In this document: in pieces, positions 21,286 to 31,699 of the stretch
How positions within the stretch are numbered: position 1 is the first letter of the stretch
How the letters are laid out: every line of letters begins with the position of its first letter
Source of the DNA: Actinernus sp. WN-2022
Lineage: Eukaryota > Cnidaria > Anthozoa > Actiniaria > Actinernidae
Direction of reading: 5' to 3'
Length of the DNA: 64,000 nt
NCBI GenBank assembly: GCA_030867875.1
Contig: JAOWCC010001589.1
Coordinates: 146,355,745 to 146,419,744, forward strand
Made by a program: the position numbers and the translations under genes
Notes under the pieces: generated by a model
What the model was told of the DNA's origin: nothing
The model's database searches: none
The model's input: only the letters and a program-made list of their open reading frames with translations

Positions 21286-21693
21286 TATTTTTTATATACA
21301 CCATACACCCACACCCGTCTGGTATGACTATGTTTCTTGGTATGCTGACATATGTTTGGCCCTTGGTGAATGGAATGGAGATGGATTTGAGATGGCATTA
21401 TATGTACAATGTAGGTGCATGCATGAAAGTATATTATGATAATTGTCGATCCCAGTCATCTATTTAATAATTTATACTTTCGCGCTGTTAATTTTCTGTT
21501 TATATTGTGAGTATTGTAATCTATAATACTTTGACATTATGATTACAGGAAATGAAGTAATGAACTTGATAGTTTCAGAAAACAGGAAAATCAGTTGAAA
21601 AATCAGCTTAAATAAATGCCCCTGTCCGGCTCTATCAAGATACTAATTATTATAAATACTAACTTCCCTGAAGGGGAATTATAAAATTGTTTC

Positions 21694-21727
21694 AAACCCA
21701 TTTGTGTAAATTAATAAAACCATGAAT
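21694..21727 (+). repeat. 34-bp direct repeat, left of the BEL element
   Basis: AAACCCATTTGTGTAAATTA followed by ATAAAACCATGAAT; a copy with one change lies at 29746-29779, 46 bp beyond the right LTR. Confidence 0.8.
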
Positions 21728-21748
21728 GTTTTAGTACCAAAATACATT

Positions 21749-22039
21749 TGTAACAACGAAATCGGTCAGCGGTCATCCGCGCGTCACGTGATAAGTGTCC
21801 AGACCGCATGGTCGGCCATTTTGTTTTTATTATATGTCAAGTGCTTGTGATTCCACCGTCAGGTTAGTATTTTAGTGTTAAATAGCTCTGTTTTCCTTTG
21901 ATATTGTATTTAAGTTTCCTTTATTGATTCATGTAATTTTGTCGTAGAAACCTCTCTTTCTCGGAGCACGAAATTGTACGGAGCGTTTCTGAATAAAACT
22001 GACAAGCACGGTGTGGCAAGTAGCGTTGTGGTCGTTACA
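21749..22039 (+). repeat. Left LTR of the BEL/Pao element
   Basis: Starts TGTAACAACGAAATC and ends GTCGTTACA. It contains TCACGTGA (an E-box palindrome) near 21784, and AATAAAAC near 21992 as a likely polyadenylation signal. Confidence 0.95.
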
Positions 22040-22083
22040 CAGTTTCTGACGAGGAATTCAGTTATGGAAAGAACTGAAAGGAT

Positions 22084-23533
22084 TTGAGCCCTCAAGAAGT
22101 CCCGGGCCGGGTATTTGGGCCTTTAAACAGACTCTATAGGGAAATAGAGTCGTTAATGGTGTTAAAGGCTGGACATACGGAAGTTTTATCGAAGAGGAGG
22201 GATCTCGATGTAGCATACCAGAAATGTAAAGACAGCTACGAGGCATTTTACTTGTACCTGAGACCAGACGAGGGCCAGGAACAGGCACTGATTGATTATG
22301 GTGGCATAATTAACAGCAGAAAGGAGTTTATGGAGTGTTTTGACGACTGGACTGGCAGGTTTTCAAGCGGAAATATTGACGTAAACAGTCATTCACCTTC
22401 GAAAGTGCAACTGCATGTGCAAACCAGGAATGAAGAAGCTACAAGTCTCAAAACTAGGAGTGTAGCGAGTTCGACTAGGAGCAGCAAAGCCAGTTCAAAG
22501 AGAGCAACTGCAGATCTAGAATATATTAGGCTTTTGAAGAAACAAGAGTTAGAGCGCAGAGTGGCTGAAATTAAGAGTCAGGAAAGGGCTGTTATGGCAG
22601 AAATTAAACAGAATGAGGTGGAAATGGAGCATGAGATTGCATTATTGGAGGCACAGCGGAATGAAGTCCAGGAGTTGCTTACAAATGAAGCAGCTTTACA
22701 GGATTACAAGCCAAAAAAGGAAGTATTAATTAGTCCACCTACTGTGTGTGCAACAGTTCCTGAGGAAACTCTGGCAAAAAAGGTAAGTAAACAAGAACTA
22801 GCTGATAGTGCTTGCTCTATTGATTCTATTCAATTACAACAATTGTTGAAGAACCAACAAGATACTATGCTGCTCATAGCCTCATCTGTGAGAAGCGGGT
22901 TTGAGATGCCCAAAGGAGAGTTGCTTAAATTTGATGGGAATCCAGCTAACTACTGGACATTTGTCAATAACTTCGAAACAAACATTGACAAAAGAGTGTG
23001 TGATGATGAATCAAGATTGACATATCTCATACAGCACTGCACAGGAAAGGCTAAGGAGGCTATACAGAATTGTGTAATTATTCCTGATCCTGCTCTAGCT
23101 TATAAGAAGGCAAGAGAGATCTTGCACAATAGATTTGGACAGAAGCACATAATAGCACATGCATATATTAGTGCTTTGGTTAATGGTCCACAATTAAAGA
23201 GCTCAGACAATGCTGGTCTGTCTGAGTTAGCACTTAAAATGCAGAACTGTCAGCTAACATTAGTGCACATGGGATATGAAGCTGATATAAACAGTTCAGA
23301 TAACCTCATAAAGGTTGTAAAGCGTTTGCCTCTGCATTTGCAGAGTAGGTGGGCAGAGAAAGCAGGGAAACTTATCCAATCAGGGTTAGAACCCAGCTTT
23401 TCTCACTTGGCAAAGTTTGTGGATGATAGGGCCATACTAGCTAACACCATGTATGGCCAGATTTTTGGCTCCAGTCCAGAAAGTCACAAACCCAAGGGAA
23501 GGCAGGGTCCTCCTACAAGGGCAACCACATTAA
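22084..23533 (+). pseudogene. BEL/Pao gag (DUF1759 capsid) cut by a transposon insertion
   Basis: Open for about 480 codons. The first ATG in this frame is near 22159; an earlier ATG at 22064 is in another frame and stops after seven codons. A long coiled coil (about 22520-22700) is followed by the DUF1759 capsid-like domain (LLKFDGNPANYWTFVNNF, LTYLIQHCTGKAKEAI, GYEADINSSDNLIKVVKRLP). The frame is disrupted at 23534 by the TTAA element. The sequence on the far side (24812) continues in the same frame into the zinc knuckles. Confidence 0.85.
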
Positions 23534-24807
23534 GGTTACCGGATACCTTCAAGGCATGTTTTTTGTAAAAAAATATTATTGATTATTTGGAAAGTTTATG
23601 GATTGTTCTACAATTTAGAAAAAACATTATTTCAAAAGATATAAAAGCTTGCGAGATAATTAGAAGAAACGTATTTAGAAGGAAACTAAATAAATCACCG
23701 AGGCGTTGTAATCCCTTTACGTGCCACGGGCACCCCGTAGACGTTTAGCGGGAGCTGTCCGAGTACCGTAATTTGCATACTGTTGTTGTAGCTTCCCTTC
23801 TTCGAAATAACAAACGTGCATTTAGAATATTTTATCAATCGTTTGTATGGGGAAATCCAAAAGAGAAAAGCAGAGTCCTTGAGTAAAACATAAAGCGAAC
23901 CCTGGACCGAAAAAGAAAGGAAACCGGCGATAAGGAGGAATTCGGTAAAACGAGTCGGATTGAGCTCGCGGACAGCGACAAAGGCTCGTGGTTCGAAGAA
24001 CGTGCGAAAGGCAGCGAATAACAACCTTCAACTCCAAATATAAGCAACGCCAGCAGGCTTAAACTGTCGTTTGGCTTACCAGGAACCAGCAAGTCATTTA
24101 AAGAGACTGAGGACGCGAGCAGCGATGAGTTCACATCGGAGTCTATAATTTCCCGCGAATTTCACTACTGCTTTGAAGCTCCAGGGGTCCTTGCGTAGTC
24201 ATTGGCTAGTTGGTTCGAAGTGTTGACATTTGCCTTGATGAGGTGTGAAATGTTCACAAAACATTACATGCCAAATCTCCGACTAGGTTTTTCTTCGTAT
24301 ACCCTCTCTTTGAACGAATTAATAGGGTATGCAGACTTGCCAGATTTTGATAAAACGCGGCCAAAAGACAGATAAGTTACTGACAAAGAAAAGGGTGTGA
24401 GCGTTTAGCAATATTCAAAGTATTTTTCCTCGTAGAGTATCCCGCGTGACGTGACTCGGACATTATTGAAGACTAAAACTTTAGGAATGAATTGCATTTG
24501 AATGAAGTAAACTATTAACAAATGCTCACACCCTTTTTTAGGCTGTCATATGCTGATTAACATTATGCAGTTGAATTGTTCTTATGCGTTAACCCGAAGG
24601 CTGCTAATTCACTTTTATAAACCTTGTCAGTTTTGCGTTTATTGGCTTAGCATTGCTTTACAATAAAATATATTTTTAAACAAATCCATTCAGCGTATTC
24701 TACACTTCATAAGCTTCACAGAGGTATATAGGGTTCTATAGTTTTCTTTAAAACAACGCGCGTACAAAATTATTAACGAGAGAGACCCGCGAAGGTATCC
24801 GGTAACC
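23534..24807 (-). mobile_element. Non-autonomous TTAA-target transposon nested in the BEL element
   Basis: Terminal inverted repeats GGTTACCGGATACCTTC (left 23534-23550; right 24791-24807 as the complement), with TTAA duplicated at 23530-23533 and 24808-24811. Removing the insert plus one TTAA leaves the gag-pol frame continuous, direct proof that it arrived later. The inner side of the right terminus matches the left terminus of the element at 55901, so both belong to one family in opposite orientation. TTAA duplications are known for piggyBac and Kolobok. No transposase is encoded; a basic segment beginning MGKSKREK (about 23849) may be a remnant. Confidence 0.9.
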
Positions 24808-24811
24808 TTAA

Positions 24812-25530
24812 CAACCCAGGGCCATGCACACCCACAAGATCAAACAGAGGGAAATAAGTTGTGGGTACCAAAATGTCCACTTTGTTCCGAGCCACATCGA
24901 TTGTGGAAATGCGAAAGCTTCAAGGGAAAGTCCCCAAAGGAAAGAAAGGACTTCATTAGACAAAGAAAATTGTGCAACAATTGCTTTCAAGGGAATCACT
25001 TTACACGGGACTGCCGTGTTAATTTGAGCTGTCAAGTATCTGGGTGTGGTCGGAAGCATAATACTCTTTTGCATGATGCCCCTTGGGGTAACAGTTCTAG
25101 TGATACTGCCATCCATGCAACCAGCAATAATATGGATGTCAATCCAAGTGAAGTTAATAGTTCAAGTCCACAAGGGACAACTGGGGCCAGAGACACAAGG
25201 CAGGCAGCGTTCACCGGGGCCGGCAACTCGGGTCAGTGTGGTGCCACAGGGCTTGGTAGAAACAAAGTGTGTTTAAGAGTTGTACCGGTTAAGGTTAAGG
25301 GAAGGGATGGAGTAAAGGAGATATAAACCTATGCACTGTTGGACGCAGGGTCAGATGTGTCATTGTGTGAAACCGATTTAGCAGATAAGCTCGGTGTGCA
25401 GGGTAATCTTACACCGTTTTCGCTTACCACAGTGAATGGTGAAAGCAATGAGTAAGGTGAAAGGGAAGTAGAGTTGGTTGTAAAGGGTGTCAAGTCTAAT
25501 GAGAGTATTGTGTTGAACAAGGTGTGGACA
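24812..25530 (+). pseudogene. BEL/Pao zinc knuckles and aspartic protease
   Basis: Two Cys/His knuckles (CPLCSEPHRLWKC and CNNCFQGNHFTRDC) bind nucleic acid in the capsid. After a stop TAA at 25324-25326 the same frame continues with the protease motif [12 protein letters not shown], in which DAGS takes the place of the usual D(S/T)G. A second in-frame TAA is at 25453-25455. Two stops in the protease inactivate pol at this copy. Confidence 0.8.
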
Positions 25531-27451
25531 GTGGATAAATTATCCATTTCTAAGCAGAGTATTCCTAGAGTTGAGGATGCCAGAAAGTGGCCTCATTTGG
25601 ATGGAATAGAGATTCCAGTGATTAATGCAGGGGATGTGACTATTCTTATTGGTAGTGATTTTCCAGAGGCACATTGGGTGTATGATCAGCGAAGGGGCAA
25701 ACGGGGTCAGCCCTATGCAGTACAAACTCCCCTGGGATGGACATTGATGGGACCAATATCCACTCTAAGTAGAGACAGTGCCAGTGTTAACTTTATCCGA
25801 CATGATGACAATATACTGCACCAGCAGGTTGAGAGCATGTTTAAGAGTGACTTCAATGATCCATTGGTAGGCTCGAAAGTTGGATTGTCTGTAGAAGACC
25901 GCAGGGCACTTAACCAGATGGAGAACTCAGTGAAGTTAGTAGACGGTCATTACCAGTTGAACTTACCGTGGCGAAATAGGTCAGCCCCCTTCCAAACAAT
26001 CGAGTGTTAGCAGAAGCGAGACTGCGCCTCTTGAAGAAACGTCTTCAGCAGGATGACCAGCTCCTTGATAAGTACAAAGAAACATTTGATAGTTATGTTT
26101 CCAAAGGGTTTGCGAGGAGAGTTCAGTGTGAGCAGAAGCCCCTAGATGATAAGCGTATCTGGTACCTTCCCCATCACCCAGTAGTTCACCCCCAGAAGAA
26201 TAAAGTGAGAATAGTGTTCGACTGTGCAGCCAAGTTCCAAGGTACCTCTTTGAACGATCATTTGCTTCAGGGACCTGATCACACAAACAGTTTAGTTGGA
26301 GTGCTCACTAGGTTTCGCCAAGAGTCAATAGCTCTAGTAGCTGATGTCGAGGCAATGTCAAGGTCAGTCCAGAAGATTGCGATTGCCTAAGGTTTCTCTG
26401 GTGGCCTGATGGAGATTTGACGAAGGAACCGGTTGACTACCAAATGTTGTCTCACATTTTTGGAGCAACATCTTCCCCTAGTTGTGCAAGCTTTTGTCTG
26501 AGAAAGTCTGCAAATGACAACAAGGATGATTATGAGCCAGTGATAGTAGAAACTGTCAACAATAACTTTTATGTAGATGATTGCCTCAAGTCAGTGCAGA
26601 CTGTGGCGAAGGCTACAAGGTTAATAGAACAGCTTCAAGACATGTTATCAAAGGGAGGGTTTCACCTTACGAAGTGGCTAAGTAATGACCGAAGGGTGCT
26701 TGCAGCTATCCCAGAGACTGAGCGGTCGCCATCAGTCCTAGACTTAGATCTTGGAGGTCTACCTGTAGAGCGCACCCTTGGTGTACATTGGAACATGCAG
26801 ATGGATGTCTTCAATTTCAGAATTGTAGACAAGAAGAAACCACTGACTCGGCGTGGAATATTGTCAGCAGTGAGCTCTATGTATGACCCGTTAGGGTTCG
26901 TAGCACCAGTGATACTACCCGCAAAGCGACTTCTTCAAAGGCTCTGTAAGCAGAATTACAGTTGGGACGAGAGAGTACCAGATAGTGATGTTGAATGGTG
27001 GGAAGAATGGCTAAGTGGTCTACCTAAGCTGCAAGATATTGCCGTCCCTCGATGTTTCAAACCTCCAGAGTTTGGTGAGATCAGCAAAGTCCAGTTGCAC
27101 CACTTCTGCGATGCCTCAGAGGAGGGTTATGGGGCAGTATCTTACCTGCGTTTGGTCAACGTCCAAGATGACATTCACTGTTCATTTGTCATGGGGAAAG
27201 CTCGTGTTGCACCATTGAAGACAGTATCCATACCGAAGTTAGAGCTGTCAGCTGCAGTGGTGTCAGTGAAGTTGAACAAATTAATCCATGAGGAGGTTGA
27301 GTACAAGATTGATGAGACAGTGTATTGGACAGACTCGACTTCAGTCCTACAATACATTAGTAATGAGTCCAGGCGCTTCCAGACATTTGTTGCGAATAGA
27401 GTAGCTATAATTCAGGATGGTTCTGAGACTGCACAGTGGAGACAAGGTTAA
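25474..27451 (+). pseudogene. BEL/Pao reverse transcriptase and RNase H, frameshifted
   Basis: Three overlapping frames (25474-26010, 26004-26390, 26417-27451) cover the A17-type linker, RT palm with [13 protein letters not shown], the active-site YVDD (about 26570), and RNase H (HHFCDASEEGYGA, IPKLELSAAV, YWTDSTSVL). A short deletion near 26353 removes residues just before the segment that would read [16 protein letters not shown] and shifts the frame; another shift is at about 26007. The enzyme once copied the element RNA into DNA. Confidence 0.88.
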
Positions 27452-28596
27452 ATCCAGCTGACATTGCCTCGCGTGGATTGAAAGCTAAAGAATCCAGTAA
27501 AGTGCACCAGTGGCTGAAAGGTCCAGATTACCTATGGACCAAGGAGATAGATTGGCCAATGAGATGGACAAGCCCAACAGAGATATCTGGTGATGACCCA
27601 GAGCTGAAGAAGGAAGCACGAGTTAATGCCACCTTTCAAGAAGGAGTGACAAGCAAGTTGCTTAAGCGATACTCAAGTTGGTATAAGCTTCTGAAAGCAG
27701 TCGCTTGGCTCTTACGGTTCAAGCTCTATTGTTCTCATCGATTTCTCAAGTGCAAGGCAGCAGTTACAGTTGACAAAGGACCACTGACTGTCCAGGAGAT
27801 TGATGTTGCTAAGAAAGGGATTATCCAGATAGTACAAAACGAGATGTTCTTGAAGGAACTTGCAGTGCTCAAGGGAGCGAGACCAGAAGCTGAAAGCATG
27901 CAGCCAAGTAAATGGCTGTCGGTGAAGAAATCTGGACTGGAAGACTCCAGCCCCCTGCGAAAGCTGAGTCCAGTCCTAAGTGAAGAGTTGATTAGAGTTG
28001 GTGGGCGCCTCGAGAGGGCACCGATTGCATTCGAGCAGAAGCACCCTATTATCCTGCCAAGTAAACACCATGTGACAGATCTGATAATTCAACATTATCA
28101 TCAACAAGAAGGACACTGCGGTCCAACACAGGTCTTATCGACAATCAGACAGAAGTACTGGATATTACGAGGGCACTCATCGGTACGCAGAGTGATAGGC
28201 AACTGTTTAGATTGTCGTAGAAGGAATGCTAGACCGGGACGGCAGTTCATGGCTCCTCTTCCTGTTGCTCGACTGACACCATCAGAACCTCCATTCACAC
28301 GAGTTGGAGTGGACTACTTCGGTCCGATGCTAGTAAAGCATGATCGTAGTCAAGCCCAGAGGTATGGCTGCATGTTTACATGTTTTACTATGAGAGCTGT
28401 TCACATAGAAATTGCTCACACTTTGGAGACTGACTCCTTCATTTGTGCCTATCAGAGATTTGTGAGCAGGCGTGGAAGACCTAAGGAAATCTTCAGCGAC
28501 AATGGCACCAACTTCAAAGGTGCAGAGCGCGAGTTAAGGGAAGCTCTAGATCGTTTGAATCAGGAGAAGATCATCGACCGATTGCGTCAAGATTAG
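27436..28596 (+). pseudogene. BEL/Pao integrase, N-terminal and core
   Basis: Starts with LNPADIASRG, a BEL/Pao hallmark after RNase H. Next come the HHCC zinc-binding region (HHVTDLIIQHYHQQEGHCG, NCLDCRR) and the core with VGVDYFGP (first Asp) and FSDNGTNFKGAE (second Asp). It stops at 28594-28596, just before the region of the catalytic Glu. Joined to RNase H by a frameshift at about 27440. Confidence 0.85.
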
Positions 28597-29181
28597 GTAC
28601 AGTGGAACTTCAATCCACCGGAGGCTAGTCATCAAGAGTGTGGGAACGCATGATCCGGTCAGTGCGTAAAATCTTGGGAGCACTTCTGAAGGAGCAGTTA
28701 GTAAATGACGAAACCCTCCTGACATTGATGACTGAGGTTGAGAAGATCCTGAATGATCGCCCTCTAACACTTCAAAGTGACAGCCCCGAAGATCCTGAAC
28801 CTTTGACACCTAACAAGCTTCTACTTCTAAAGTCTAATTCCTGTACACCTCTTGATGTGTTTTCTAAGGAAGACATCTACAACAAGCGCTGGCGTCAAAG
28901 CACAGCTGTTGGCCAATACTGTCTGGAAAAGGTGGCTTCGCGAGTACTTGCCAACGCTTCAATGCAGGCAGAAATGGACTCGTCTTCAGCGTAACTTCGC
29001 AGTTGGCGATTTGGTCTTGGTGATAGACGAGAGGTCACCACGTGGGCAGTGGCCAAAGGGCCGCATAGAAGAAGTGTTTCCAGACCGCGAGGGCGTAGTG
29101 CGTCGGGTGCGACTGAAGACGGCTACGACGAGACTCCAGAGGGACATTCGGAAGCTGTCTCCTAGAAGGAGTGACAGCTGA
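28597..29181 (+). pseudogene. BEL/Pao integrase C-terminal part
   Basis: After the stop at 28596, [10 protein letters not shown] and then, in the next frame (28638), [16 protein letters not shown] and ILNDRPLT continue the integrase past its catalytic helix. The last frame (28852-29181) has FAVGDLVLVID..RGQWPKGRIEEVFP..VRRVRL, the DUF5641-type C-terminal domain of BEL/Pao integrases. Two further frame changes. Confidence 0.8.
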
Positions 29182-29409
29182 GTCTAAAGCGGATGAGTAA
29201 AGACGTGAGGAAGCCAGGCTGAGGTACAGAGAGGACACAGTGTAGCTGTTAAAGGCATTCTAGTGGAAATAACAAGGATTCCTCTTGTTGAACTGTCATT
29301 TAGCGTAGGCATTTCGGTCCAAGTCTAGTGAGACATGGTGATAATTATTGTTTTCGTTGTAAGAGACATTAGAATGTGCTTCTGTATGTACGCCCATTCG
29401 GGGCCGGTA

Positions 29410-29700
29410 TGTAACAACGAAATCAGTCAGCGGTCATCCGCGCGTCACGTGATAAGTGCCCAGACCGCATGGTCGGCCATTTTGTTTTTATTATATGTCA
29501 AGTGCTTGTGATTCCACCGTCAGGTTAGTATTTTAGTGTTAAATAGCTCTGTTTTCCTTTGATATTGTATTTAAGTTTCCTTTATTGATTCATGTAATTT
29601 TGTCGTAGAAACCTCTCTTTCTCGGATCACGGAATTGTACGGAGCGTTTCTGAATAAAACTGACAAGCACGGTGTGGCAAGTAGCGTTGTCGTCGTTACA
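29410..29700 (+). repeat. Right LTR of the BEL/Pao element
   Basis: Same length as the left LTR. Differences seen: G/A in AAATC(G/A)GTC, T/C in AAGTG(T/C)CC, two in TCGGA(G/T)CACG(A/G)AA, and G/C in TTGT(G/C)GTCG. Confidence 0.95.
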
Positions 29701-29745
29701 ACACTTATGGTTTTTGCAATTCCCTTAAATGGTTCTGAATATAGT

Positions 29746-29779
29746 AAACCCATTTGTGTGAATTAATAAAACCATGAAT
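29746..29779 (+). repeat. 34-bp direct repeat, right of the BEL element
   Basis: Matches 21694-21727 with one difference (GTGTG versus GTGTA). It is too long and too far from the LTR to be a target duplication, so the BEL element may have inserted between two copies of an older repeat. Confidence 0.75.
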
Positions 29780-30001
29780 ACGTTGATGATTTTCCAATGC
29801 AATGTTTTACTCATTGGTAGTCCCAATCATGGTAATTCAGTTTCCCAAATGTTGGTTTCTTTAAGAAAAATCATGTTTTTCAATTTCCCATTTCTCAAGA
29901 ATCGGAAATTGGTATTAAAATCATTATTGTTTTTTGTATTAATGACATTTGTTAAAACCCACTTTGATTTCATAAAACCACAAAAATTGATTTTTTGATT
30001 T

Positions 30002-30271
30002 TTATCCAGTGTTTGCGATCTTGGCCTTGACCGAATCGATAATGAATCCCACCGTAAGGTGTTGGAGTTGCCTTGCGTCCAGATTGTCTGCCTTCTCATG
30101 GGCTTGGTTCCTTGTGACTCGGACTAAGGATTGGAGAAGCTCAATAGCCCCGAATCGGTTGACGTCTGAGTGCCTTTTGCTAGCTCTCTCCATCTCCAAA
30201 CCTTTTAACGTTTGTTCCAGTTTTCCGAAGATGAAAACGGACCAACGAAAATAAGCTACAATGTATAACAT
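30002..30271 (-). other. Unassigned minus-strand frame of 89 codons
   Basis: Helical-looking composition (ELLQSLVRVTRNQAHEKADN). No family recognised and no clear splice sites; it may be an exon of a host gene or chance. Confidence 0.2.
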
Positions 30272-30289
30272 AAGAGGTTTAAGCTAGGT

Positions 30290-30600
30290 GGTAATGTACC
30301 AACTTTGAGAGCCTGTGGTCCATGACTGCCTTTGCCTACGGCATGATCTGCCACACAAGAGCTTGCAGTCCAAGACTTCGTAATCCCCCACTGTTTTTAC
30401 ATACAGTGGTACTGTACCAACCATAAGCCCGTTTGGGCTCTGACCGTCTTCACTTACCGTGGTATCTACCCAGCCATAACACCTGGCGATGCTGGACCGC
30501 CTTTCCGTACAGTGGTATCTCACCAAACATAAGACCCTGTGTTGCCGGGGCGCCTTAACGTACAGTGGTATATGCCCAACCAACCGAAAACCTAAACCCT
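30290..30600. repeat. Degenerate minisatellite, unit about 60 bp, 4-5 copies
   Basis: Words such as TACAGTGGTATC and CCAACCATAA recur at roughly 60-bp steps (about 30400, 30458, 30510, 30560) with many differences. The reading frames across it are by-products. Confidence 0.6.
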
Positions 30601-30639
30601 TCGCCAGTGTTAGCATACAGGAAACAACGAGAAACCGGA

Positions 30640-31430
30640 AAATGATGGCGAGAAATGGACCTGTAAAAATTTCACGAACGACGAGCTTTCTAACCAAGGG
30701 AGAGAAAAACGAATTAAAACATTTACGTAGCTACAGAAGAATAAGTCTGTACCTACAAAAATAACGCCGCCGAAACATAGCGAATGTAAACACACACTGG
30801 TGCAAGTGCGCTGAGCCACGGAAACAAAGGACTATGAGATGACTAATGAAAAGAGAAAAATGCGAAGCTAAAATATTGTGAAGCGTGACAAGAAAAACGA
30901 ATACTGGTGAACTGAACCGAGATCAGCGAAAATGTTACAAAACTAAGCAATTAGGTGCATGACTAACCGGGATGAAAGCGAGAGAAAAATACCTATGAAA
31001 ATTCCGAAGGCGAACTGGCAAAGCAAGAGAAGTGACTATGATAGGACTAAATAAAGAAATGTAGTAGGAACTGGCGAATGAAAGGAAAGCAGATGCCTAA
31101 TAGTGCAGAAGTAAACATGGCCAAAAACAGTGATAGATAGGTGATAGAGACTAACGAATGAAGGTAGCCGAAAGCCTAACAGAGCAAAAGGAACCCGAGA
31201 CCGAGCTACCAATGGCCGAAGAACAGGAAAGCTAACATACCTGATGGTACTAATGGGTGGAGAAATCGAAACACAAAAACAATAGCCGAGCTAAAGTAAA
31301 TACGGGAACACACCTGGTGAGGACTGACAAACGACTAAGGACACTAAATACTGAGAAGGGAGACTAACGGCCATAATGCTAACTGACATAAAGTGGGCAT
31401 AAACAGCAATGGAACAAAGAACGGCATTTA
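30640..31430. other. Purine-rich non-coding stretch
   Basis: The plus strand is strongly enriched in A and G with loosely repeated words (ACTAACGAATGAA, GCCGAAAGCCTAA). No gene seen. It could be an old expanded repeat. Confidence 0.4.
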
Positions 31431-31690
31431 CCTCTTCTGGTTCGGCTGGAGCAGGCCTAGTACTGGTTCTGGTTCTGCGGCAACACCACCGTCAGGTGAA
31501 GGTAAAGTGGGTTCAGCCATTGGGGAAAGGGCTGGTGGTGGTTGACGGCACAGGAGTAAACAGTTCTGACTATCGGAATGCAGACAAACTGGCTTTGTTC
31601 TGAGCCACACCGCTGTATTTGAACCCAGGAGGCACAATGCATTATGCCTGTCTGGCGGAATCCAGCGGAATTTGAATAATTCAATCATTT
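31430..31690 (-). other. Possible minus-strand exon, Pro-rich
   Basis: Minus frame rich in Pro (PPPALSPMAEPTLPSPDGG), ending near a donor-like GAAGAG|GTAAAT at about 31432. Weak evidence, no family match. Confidence 0.2.
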
Positions 31691-31699
31691 TTGCGTGAG

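Larger units (their letters stand above)
21749..29700 (+). mobile_element. BEL/Pao LTR retrotransposon, 7.95 kb, with a nested DNA transposon
   Basis: Two 291-bp LTRs (TG..CA) enclose gag, zinc knuckles, aspartic protease, RT, RNase H and integrase in BEL/Pao order. The flanking 5-mers ACATT (left) and ACACT (right) may be a target duplication with one change. LTRs differ at about 5 positions (98.3% identity), so insertion was fairly recent, yet the coding part has several frameshifts and stops. A TTAA-flanked transposon of 1274 bp sits in gag-pol at 23534. Without it the internal region would be about 6.1 kb, normal for the family. Confidence 0.93.

Noticed and set aside
23835..24134. Three overlapping minus-strand frames in the nested TTAA element
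   Set aside because: Low-complexity Ser/Leu-rich shadows; no transposase motif.
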